From the NCBI GenBank assembly GCA_002788865.1, contig PFSC01000106.1, positions 1 to 17,634 of the forward strand: 17,634 nt of DNA, in the 5' to 3' direction. How positions within the stretch are numbered: position 1 is the first letter of the stretch; every line of letters starts with the position of its first letter. Source of the DNA: Candidatus Roizmanbacteria bacterium CG_4_9_14_0_2_um_filter_39_13 (GTDB taxonomy: Bacteria; Patescibacteriota; Microgenomatia; UBA1406; GWC2-37-13). Below, piece by piece: positions 1 through 4,246 of the stretch. A program made the position numbers and the translations under genes. The notes under the pieces are model-generated. The model was not told where the DNA came from. It made no database searches and saw only the letters and a program-made list of their open reading frames with translations.

Positions 1-180
1 AAAATCATCTTCTTGTTTTGGTTTGGTATCTTGGTTCTCTATATATCTTGCTATCTGCTGTATGAGTTCTCTTGCTCTTATTGCTACTTCCCCCATCAGT
101 ATTTGGTACCTGTACTTTGTACACCAGACAATATGATAGGTGAGATAGTATGTCGTATGTGATCCTGTACTATATTCCAT
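1..180 (-). mobile_element. tnpA: IS200/IS605-type TnpA transposase, N-terminal part (cut by window edge)
   Basis: Sixty codons of a Y1 single-strand transposase are visible, reading leftward off the window from an ATG at 178-180. The translation has the family's early block, YHIVWCTKYRYQIL at about residues 15-28, followed by a helix with ARELIQQIARYI. Full-length family members are about 140 residues. The HUH metal-binding motif and catalytic tyrosine would lie just outside the window, so activity cannot be judged. An in-frame stop lies a few codons upstream of the chosen ATG, which fixes the start. No Shine-Dalgarno is visible, as usual for IS200. In this family TnpA excises and inserts the element as single-stranded DNA by recognising hairpins at its ends; the hairpin expected ahead of the gene is present at 203-225. 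Confidence 0.85.
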
Positions 181-202
181 TTCATCATTTTACTAAAGTC
201 GT

Positions 203-225
203 CGCCTAAAGGCGAGGGAGTTCCC
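203..225 (-). repeat. Subterminal hairpin at the left end of the IS200/IS605 element
   Basis: CGCC-TAAA-GGCG (203-214) forms a perfect 4-bp stem with a 4-nt loop. GGG-AGTT-CCC (216-225) is a second short foldback beside it. Hairpins of this kind just ahead of tnpA are the recognition structures for Y1 transposases. The element/host boundary should lie within about 216-231, because antitoxin-like coding sequence resumes there. The exact cleavage point cannot be assigned without an uninterrupted copy. Confidence 0.6.
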
Positions 226-228
226 CAT

Positions 229-411
229 CCCAGATACGGACTTAAAGCTGGGGATAAAATAATTGTGGAACATAATGCAGAGAAAAAATTTGCCATGATT
301 ATGCCTCAATATATGGAGAATAAGTTGCACCTCACGCCAGAATTTTATGAGTGGCTTGACAGAACCTCAAAACAATACGAAAAAGCTATTATTGAACTGT
401 CAAATATTTAG
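229..411 (+). pseudogene. AbrB/SpoVT-type antitoxin truncated by the IS200/IS605 insertion
   Basis: The plus frame ending at the TAG at 409-411 reads PRYGLKAGDKIIVE then KFAMIMPQYMEN and a tail ending in ELSNI. RYGLKAGDKI is the second half of a SpoVT/AbrB swapped-hairpin DNA-binding domain. The usual first half, with the VTIP-type motif, is missing, and the sequence upstream is IS end. The frame stays open into the IS but has no convincing start, so the antitoxin is probably not made as an intact DNA-binding protein. It lies 12 nt before the Doc toxin, the normal antitoxin-first order. A fragment could be made from the internal ATGs near 295-303, and whether that neutralises Doc is unknown. 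Confidence 0.75.
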
Positions 412-423
412 CGTAAATTGGAT

Positions 424-810
424 ATGAGATACATCGATATTGAAGAAGTGTATATTATTCATGAAAGAATGCTTCAAATCGGAGGTGGCCGTGAAGGCAT
501 GAGAGATTTTACATTATTACATTCGGCAGTTGAACGCCCAAAAGCTACCTTTGGGGGGAATTATCTCTATGGTTCAATTTGGACAAAAGCAGCGGCGCTA
601 TTGCATTCTTTGGTGAATAATCACGCATTTAATGACACAAATAAACGAACTGGATTTTTTTCCACTATCAGGTTTTTAGATCTAAATGGATACCAATGCA
701 TCGCTACAAATCGAGAGGTTGTAGTTTTTACCCTCACAATTGACAATGAGCACGAAAGTCTTGAAGAAATTGCCTCATGGCTGAAGAGGCACAGTAAGAA
801 AATACTCTAA
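424..810 (+). CDS. doc: Doc-type (Fic fold) toxin, death-on-curing family
   Basis: This 128-residue protein carries the Fic/Doc signature HAFNDTNKR at residues 67-75, where His67 is the conserved Fic-motif histidine and the Asn-Lys-Arg group binds phosphate. The start MRYIDIEEVYIIHERML is the typical Doc N-terminus, so the ATG at 424 is preferred over the TTG two codons earlier. Characterised Doc proteins phosphorylate elongation factor EF-Tu and stop translation; that this one does so is inferred from the family. Its antitoxin gene lies 12 nt upstream and has been decapitated by an IS200/IS605 insertion, leaving a toxin gene with a complete motif and a damaged partner. No Shine-Dalgarno is visible. 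The original promoter was probably lost with the antitoxin's 5' end. Confidence 0.88.
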   Translation: MRYIDIEEVYIIHERMLQIGGGREGMRDFTLLHSAVERPKATFGGNYLYGSIWTKAAALLHSLVNNHAFNDTNKRTGFFSTIRFLDLNGYQCIATNREVVVFTLTIDNEHESLEEIASWLKRHSKKIL

Positions 811-868
811 ATCCTTCATTTGACAGATTTGCATAGGTTTTTGCCATTATAGAATTTAACAAATCCTT

Positions 869-1135
869 ATGAAAATACAACTTGCTAAATTTGGTACTGT
901 GTTAGTCTCTCGTCCTGGTGGAAAAGAGGCATGGCTGGCATATCAACCTGTATTGAATAGTCTTGCAAAAGAGGAAAAAATACTGATTGATTTTACGCGT
1001 GTTGCAGTCTTAACTCCTTCCTGGGCAGATGAATTTCTCACCCCGCTCAAAACATATTTTGGAGATAAGGTGATGCTTCAAAAAACAACGAATCCTTCCG
1101 TGCAAGCCACATTGAAACTGCTCGAGTCAATATAA
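869..1135 (+). CDS. STAS-like DUF4325 protein
   Basis: This 88-residue protein has the DUF4325 pattern: a first strand with FGTVLVSR, then GGKEAW, a strand ILIDFTRVAVLTPSWADEF in the middle, and a C-terminal helix. DUF4325 is a small STAS-like fold common in CPR genomes and in other bacteria beside regulators. Its molecular role is not established. The gene follows Doc by 58 nt, and its 3' end overlaps the 3' end of the convergent TrmB-type regulator by 9 nt. Upstream, TTTGCA (828-833) and TAGAAT (850-855) are spaced 16 bp and end 13 nt before the ATG, a possible promoter with a very short leader. TTGACA at 820-825 also lies there but has no well-spaced -10. Confidence 0.8.
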   Translation: MKIQLAKFGTVLVSRPGGKEAWLAYQPVLNSLAKEEKILIDFTRVAVLTPSWADEFLTPLKTYFGDKVMLQKTTNPSVQATLKLLESI

Positions 1136-1891
1136 TTGTTGCCACACAATCTCAAACATTTGCCGTTGCATGTGGGCGACTTTTTTATTATGAATTTCCA
1201 CCCCAAAGATTTCTCCTTCATGCCAGTTGTAAACGGCCGTGACATCATTATAAATATCCAGCTGATGATCAATGGTCAATACATTTGGTTTGATATACCG
1301 AGATTCCCACTGTTTCCATTGATAATCCCTCCTATTCAAACTTTTGTAATAATTATCTGACAAAATATCCCGTCCTGTAAGCTTTCGTTCGACAAATTCC
1401 GTCCGAAAGCGGTCCATAAAACGTTTGCCCGCAAACTCATCCAAGTGGCGATACGTATACCCCACAACCTCTTTTTTGGCATCAAGCACATTCCAAATCA
1501 TTTGTCGTATTCCTTCCCTTCCCCGATACATGAGGACTTTGGTGTCAGGTTGAGACACTGCTTGTGTATTGGTAATAATTTGTTGAATATTAGGAAGGAG
1601 TGACACTAATGTATTTGCACGCTCTTTTTGCTCCGCTACAAGAAACTCGAGTCGGGAAAGCGGCGCTGCTTGGACTTTTGCCACATATTCCTCTACTACT
1701 TCTTCAATGACTCCCTTTGCCTTCAACGACTCGATGATGCGATACAAGGTAGTACGTGGTATTTTGGTGATCCGCGAAAGCTCAAGCATTGTCATAATGC
1801 CGTGATCCAAAAGACAGTTAAAGGCCTCTATTTCACGGGACTCAAGACCGAGCGCTTCAAGAAACTCAACAAGATGGTTGTTATTTTTCAT
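1127..1891 (-). CDS. TrmB-family transcriptional regulator
   Basis: This 254-residue protein begins with a winged helix-turn-helix at about residues 5-70 (recognition region ITKIPRTTLYRIIESLKAKG). A coiled-coil linker follows at about 75-105, then an effector-like domain from about 115 to the end (GREGIRQMIWNVL through FEIVWQQLY). This is the TrmB layout; archaeal TrmB proteins bind sugars through the C-terminal domain, but no ligand can be named here. The start at 1891 is chosen because AAGGA lies 7 nt upstream on the minus strand; an in-frame ATG seven codons earlier (1912) has none. A perfect inverted repeat at 1902-1920 sits just upstream and suggests autoregulation. The divergent neighbour at 2119 resembles this protein's C-terminal domain. 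Confidence 0.85.
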   Translation of the reverse strand: MKNNNHLVEFLEALGLESREIEAFNCLLDHGIMTMLELSRITKIPRTTLYRIIESLKAKGVIEEVVEEYVAKVQAAPLSRLEFLVAEQKERANTLVSLLPNIQQIITNTQAVSQPDTKVLMYRGREGIRQMIWNVLDAKKEVVGYTYRHLDEFAGKRFMDRFRTEFVERKLTGRDILSDNYYKSLNRRDYQWKQWESRYIKPNVLTIDHQLDIYNDVTAVYNWHEGEIFGVEIHNKKVAHMQRQMFEIVWQQLY

Positions 1892-1901
1892 ATTTGATTC
1901 C

Positions 1902-1920
1902 TTGTCCGTCATTTGGACAA
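1902..1920. promoter_or_regulatory. Candidate operator: TTGTCC-N7-GGACAA
   Basis: A perfect 6-bp inverted repeat with 7-nt spacing lies 10-28 nt upstream of the preferred TrmB start, the usual distance for an autoregulatory site near the initiation region. A further GGACAA half-site occurs at 1978-1983 within the fold-back sequence. Function is inferred from position only. Confidence 0.4.
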
Positions 1921-1973
1921 CAATTATGCAATTTCATACCTTCATAGTAGTATATCATCATTATCAGTTCACA

Positions 1974-2094
1974 TTATGGACAATTTAATAAGAAATCAAT
2001 AGTCGCGAAGATATCTTTTTGCGAAACAATGTCGTGGGTCCCTTTAGGGTGACGACGTGAGTAAAAACGATATCGAGCGACAAATAGTCCATAA
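1974..2094. repeat. 121-nt fold-back sequence between divergent TrmB-related genes
   Basis: The arms TTATGGAC (1974-1981) and GTCCATAA (2087-2094) are perfectly complementary. Pairing continues inward: 1983-1986 with 2082-2085, GTCGC (2002-2006) with GCGAC (2077-2081), GATATC (2010-2015) with GATATC (2069-2074), TTTTT with AAAAA (2016-2020/2063-2067), GTCGT with ACGAC (2031-2035/2052-2056), and CCC-TTTA-GGG at the tip. The whole segment can fold into one long, interrupted hairpin. It could be a fold-back MITE, a structured 5' leader of the gene at 2119, or a regulatory cruciform. No target duplication was found beside it. Confidence 0.65.
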
Positions 2095-2118
2095 GAGCCA
2101 AGATTGGAGGTGAAAAAT

Positions 2119-2529
2119 ATGACAAATACAATCAAAATCATGCCGGGCGGTGAAGGCATCAAAGAGGCCTATCGCTTATCATTGCAGACAAAATCTCTTG
2201 ACATTGTATGTCTTACGGAAAATTATGAAGAGGTGATTGGAGATTTCTTTGACAAAGAATATGCGCCAAAACTGTATGATGGCACACGAGAAACACGGGA
2301 AATCCTCCCGGACAGCCCGGACAATCGTGCATACGCCTTAAAAAAAGGTGAATTGAATCAAACACGATTTATCACCGGACAAGCAGAAAGCGACATGTTG
2401 CTTTTTGACAACGTGGCGATACTGATTTCATATGATCACGTTTCTCCATATGCCTGTGTAATCGAAGATAACGTCTTGGTGAAGGGAATGAAAAAGCAAT
2501 TTGAGGCACTTTGGACGAAGTTGAAGTAA
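2119..2529 (+). CDS. Stand-alone TrmB-type effector domain protein
   Basis: This 136-residue protein starts at the ATG at 2119, which has a strong Shine-Dalgarno (GGAGGTG, 2106-2112); a TTG at 2104 is in frame but overlaps that site. It has no DNA-binding domain. It aligns by eye with the C-terminal half of the TrmB-type regulator transcribed divergently from it: GGEGIKEAYRLSL against GREGIRQMIWNVL near the start, and FDNVAILISYDH then KQFEALWTKLK against YNDVTAVYNWHE then RQMFEIVWQQLY near the end. A stand-alone sensor domain next to its presumed paralogue could sense the same ligand or modulate the regulator by heterodimerisation; both are inferences. Another possibility is that it is the remnant of a longer regulator that lost its helix-turn-helix, though the strong ribosome site argues for a translated gene. 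Confidence 0.75.
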   Translation: MTNTIKIMPGGEGIKEAYRLSLQTKSLDIVCLTENYEEVIGDFFDKEYAPKLYDGTRETREILPDSPDNRAYALKKGELNQTRFITGQAESDMLLFDNVAILISYDHVSPYACVIEDNVLVKGMKKQFEALWTKLK

Positions 2530-2535
2530 GGAATA

Positions 2536-2551
2536 TCAACCGGCCGGTTGA
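2536..2551. repeat. 16-bp perfect palindrome after the effector-domain gene
   Basis: TCAACCGGCCGGTTGA is a perfect palindrome starting 7 nt after the stop of the preceding gene, followed on the plus strand by a run of A. As RNA it makes a stable stem, but no U run follows it on either strand, so it is not a classical intrinsic terminator. It may still stabilise the 3' end of the transcript. Confidence 0.55.
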
Positions 2552-2557
2552 AAAAAA

Positions 2558-2757
2558 TAGAAATGTAAGAGTTCATGGTCTTTGACAAAACTGTATCATA
2601 ATATATCAATTATTATTTTGTGTCATCCCCGACCTGATCGGGGATCCAGATTGTTGAAATAGTCTGGAGAATGGATTCCCACCGGAGCCTGCCCTCGACT
2701 CCGATCGGGGGCGGGAATGACAACGTGTGTCAATGAGCGTGAACTCTTACATAGAAA
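2558..2757. mobile_element. 188-bp MITE with 12-bp terminal repeats and 6-bp target duplication
   Basis: TGTAAGAGTTCA (2564-2575) and its exact complement TGAACTCTTACA (2740-2751) bound a 188-bp non-coding segment. TAGAAA occurs directly outside both ends (2558-2563 and 2752-2757), as expected for a target-site duplication; the direct repeat can be extended to 8 bp if the terminal repeats are taken one base shorter. Similarity between the ends continues inward to a shared TTGACA about 25 bp in. Nested inside is a second inverted repeat at 2621-2722 (TGTCATCCCCG / CGGGAATGACA) with GC-rich stems such as CCCCGA/TCGGGG. The terminal repeat also occurs once at 7543-7554, next to a transposase-like relic. 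Ends beginning with TGT fit the IS481 family. Confidence 0.8.
2621..2722. repeat. GC-rich inverted repeat nested inside the MITE
   Basis: The ends TGTCATCCCCG and CGGGAATGACA pair with one mismatch, and internal segments CCCCGA/TCGGGG form a further stem at the left side. Intergenic palindromes beginning GTCATTCCCG are a familiar type of dispersed bacterial repeat. It may be an integral part of the 188-bp element or an older repeat captured inside it. Confidence 0.6.
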
Positions 2758-2765
2758 TAAGTAAC

Positions 2766-2794
2766 TTGACTAAGATTCTGACGTCTGATATCAT
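2766..2794 (+). promoter_or_regulatory. Promoter of the AbrB/PIN operon, leaderless layout
   Basis: TTGACT (2766-2771) and TATCAT (2789-2794) are spaced 17 bp. Only 6 nt separate the -10 from the ATG at 2801, so transcription should begin at or within a base or two of the start codon. The MITE ends 14 bp upstream of the -35. Confidence 0.65.
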
Positions 2795-2800
2795 ACAATT

Positions 2801-3055
2801 ATGAACCAAATAGTTACGATTCGAGATCGACGACAAGTCACCATTCCAAGCAAATTTCTTCGAAGTTTTGGACTTGATGTTGGTGATAAATTCCTGATCA
2901 AACTTGAGTCTGACCAAATACGATTGGAACCTATTAAAATAAAAACGGTAGATCTCCTCTCGAAAATTCAACAAGTAATACAGGAATCTGATATTTCTGT
3001 AGAAGAACTTCAAAAAAATGCGGGTAATTTGAGGCGTGAAAATGCCAAACGTTGA
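2801..3055 (+). CDS. AbrB/SpoVT-type antitoxin of the first PIN module
   Basis: This 84-residue protein has an N-terminal swapped-hairpin AbrB domain: VTIRDRRQVTIPSKFLRSFGLDVGDKFLIK at about residues 5-34. A charged helical tail (35-84) follows and would be the toxin-binding part. The ATG at 2801 has no Shine-Dalgarno, and the promoter -10 ends 6 nt before it, consistent with a leaderless message. The last 14 nt overlap the PIN toxin gene, the tight coupling usual in TA operons. AbrB-type antitoxins bind their own promoter, so autorepression at 2766-2800 is expected, but no clear operator repeat was identified there. Confidence in the family is high; the specific partner is inferred from adjacency. 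Confidence 0.88.
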   Translation: MNQIVTIRDRRQVTIPSKFLRSFGLDVGDKFLIKLESDQIRLEPIKIKTVDLLSKIQQVIQESDISVEELQKNAGNLRRENAKR

Positions 3056-3493
3056 TTTGCACATTATGAAAACAACGCGAGTATTTGTTGATACAAATGT
3101 ATGGTTCTCCGCGTTCTATAAAGAAGGTACCTGCTCCAGGATACTTCGACAACTGAACAAGTCCTCATACGAGGTTGTCATTTCTGAGCTTGTGTTGGAA
3201 GAGATTATTCGTACAATTCAAAAAAAAGCTCCTTCTGCTCTTCCGTTTATCGTCGAGTACTTGAATACTACAAAGGTTATCGTGGTAAAAAATTCTGAAA
3301 AAAAGTGACTACCCAATATCACCATCTTGCTGATATAAAAGATGTACCGATTCTGACAGCAACTATTGAGTATGATTGCACGTACTTTATTACGGGGAAT
3401 ATGAAGGATTTCATGACCGACCAAATAGCAAAAGAGCATCAAATCACCATTGTGTCGCCCGCCGATTTCTTGAAATATTTTGAGGTAATTTGA
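3042..3493 (+). pseudogene. PIN-domain toxin split by a -1 frameshift at A_AAA_AAG (mutation or programmed)
   Basis: The ATG at 3042 has GAGG 7 nt upstream (3031-3034). The first frame gives RVFVDTNVWFSAF with the catalytic PIN Asp17, then SELVLEEI with the acidic second-helix residue, and stops at TGA 3306-3308. The -1 frame, joined within the A run at 3298-3304, continues as a normal PIN C-terminus (LADIKDVPILTATI, then FITGNMKDF) to the stop at 3491-3493. The joined product is 150 residues, right for COG1569-type PIN proteins. PIN toxins are Mg-dependent RNases. Without the second half the catalytic acidic cluster is incomplete, so the short product should be inactive. The break may be an inactivating indel, a sequencing error in a homopolymer, or a programmed frameshift. 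Confidence 0.75.
3299..3305 (+). other. A_AAA_AAG slippery heptamer immediately before an in-frame TGA
   Basis: In the zero frame the codons are GAA AAA AAG TGA, so the heptamer A_AAA_AAG sits exactly as required for tandem -1 slippage, with the stop codon directly after it. This is the heptamer used by E. coli dnaX. The -1 frame is the one that completes the PIN domain. No strong stimulatory stem was seen downstream; only a weak GTGA/TCAC pairing begins at 3305. Confidence 0.55.
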
Positions 3494-3554
3494 TACTATT
3501 GATGTCAAAGCATGCGATTCTTTTTTTATCTTTAGGAAGCAATGCAAAATTAAG

Positions 3555-3587
3555 TTGACGTCTTCAGAGAATAGTGTATCATATAGT
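3555..3587 (+). promoter_or_regulatory. Promoter of the BrnT operon, very short leader
   Basis: TTGACG (3555-3560) and TATCAT (3577-3582) are spaced 16 bp. An alternative -10, TATAGT (3582-3587), ends exactly 6 nt before the ATG at 3594. Either would give a leader of about five bases or none. The stretch 3494-3554 before it holds no gene or hairpin that I can support. Confidence 0.5.
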
Positions 3588-3593
3588 ATATAC

Positions 3594-3890
3594 ATGATTG
3601 TTTTCTCTAAGCCAATACAGTTTGACTGGAATGAAGGAAATGCAGACAAAAATCGCATAAAGCATGAGGTGACAACACATGAAGTTGAAGAAGTTTTTTT
3701 TGACCCAAAAAAAATCATTTATAAAGATGTATTTCACTCAGAAAAAGAAGAGAGATATATCCTTATAGGTAAGACGAAAAGCAACCGATTGTTATATACA
3801 GTTTTCGCATTGCGCGATCCAAAAATCAGAGTTATTTCATCACGAGATATTAATAAAAAGGAGGTGCCATTATATGAAAAACAAGCTTAA
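3594..3890 (+). CDS. brnT: BrnT-family ribonuclease toxin
   Basis: This 98-residue protein matches BrnT: FDWNEGNADKNRIKHEVTTHEVEEVF at the N-terminus (family pattern FxWDxxKxxxNxxKHGVxFxEA), then ERYILIGKTKSNRLLYTVFA and a C-terminal RVISSRDINKKEV, corresponding to the usual RxISAR motif. BrnT is a RelE-like RNase that blocks translation. The ATG at 3594 is chosen because it gives the family's normal start and lies just after a promoter; an in-frame TTG at 3555 is part of the -35 element. The toxin precedes the antitoxin, as is characteristic of brnTA operons. Its last 17 nt overlap the antitoxin gene, whose Shine-Dalgarno lies inside the brnT coding sequence. Confidence 0.88.
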   Translation: MIVFSKPIQFDWNEGNADKNRIKHEVTTHEVEEVFFDPKKIIYKDVFHSEKEERYILIGKTKSNRLLYTVFALRDPKIRVISSRDINKKEVPLYEKQA

Positions 3891-4140
3891 TATCCCAAAA
3901 TTCAAAAATGAAGATGAGGAGCGTGATTTCTGGGCAAGCATTGATTTATCGGAGTATTTCGAACCCGATGATTTTGTTCCCGTTAGCTTTCCCAATCTGA
4001 AACCTACTTCCCGCCCTATCTCTATTCGTATGCCGAGCTACCTACTCAATCGTTTGAAAGAGCGAGCAAATGCGATAAATATCCCCTATCAGTCTCTTAT
4101 CAAGGAATATATTGAGAAAGGGATAAATTCTTCCCTGTAG
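3874..4140 (+). CDS. brnA: CopG/BrnA-type ribbon-helix-helix antitoxin
   Basis: This 88-residue antitoxin begins with a KFKNEDEERDFWASIDLSEYF segment, the signature of the CopG-type antitoxins paired with BrnT. It ends with a ribbon-helix-helix: SIRMPSYLLNRLKERANAINIPYQSLIKEYIEKGI, at about residues 50-84. The N-terminal acidic part is expected to bind BrnT and the C-terminal fold to bind the operon promoter. The ATG at 3874 has a strong GGAGGTG Shine-Dalgarno inside brnT, which should make antitoxin translation more efficient than that of the nearly leaderless toxin. Convergent with the large ATPase gene; the 106-nt gap (4141-4246) has no hairpin terminator but contains one copy of a dispersed repeat. 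Confidence 0.85.
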   Translation: MKNKLNIPKFKNEDEERDFWASIDLSEYFEPDDFVPVSFPNLKPTSRPISIRMPSYLLNRLKERANAINIPYQSLIKEYIEKGINSSL

Positions 4141-4170
4141 ACTATACCATTAGGTCATTCTGGCGATATT

Positions 4171-4215
4171 TGATTCTTTTTTCATCTCTGAGTAAGTAGC
4201 TCCTATCTCGCTAGA
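4171..4215 (+). repeat. Dispersed 45-bp repeat, copy A
   Basis: The first 27 bases (4171-4197, beginning TGATTCTTTTTTCATCTC) are identical to the reverse complement of 15663-15689. After a short gap, TATCTCGCTAGA (4204-4215) matches TATCTCACTAGA in copy B with one difference. It lies 30 nt after the CopG antitoxin stop, in the same direction as that gene. Confidence 0.8.
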
Positions 4216-4246
4216 CTTTGATTTTCAAATGTAAACACCACGCTCC

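Noticed and set aside
96..296. Open frame of 66 codons on the minus strand crossing the IS end
   Set aside because: It is a shadow frame of tnpA and the antitoxin remnant; the true transposase frame is offset and matches IS200 TnpA.
820..825. TTGACA as the -35 of the DUF4325 gene
   Set aside because: No acceptable -10 occurs 16-18 bp downstream; the nearest candidates are 19 bp or more away.
2536..2551. Intrinsic terminator after the effector-domain gene
   Set aside because: The palindrome is perfect, but it is followed by A rather than T on the coding strand and by no T run on the other.
3511..3545. Third copy of the dispersed repeat (GATTCTTTTTTTATCTTT)
   Set aside because: Only about 17 bases of T-rich sequence resemble the repeat and the match does not continue, so chance is a sufficient explanation.
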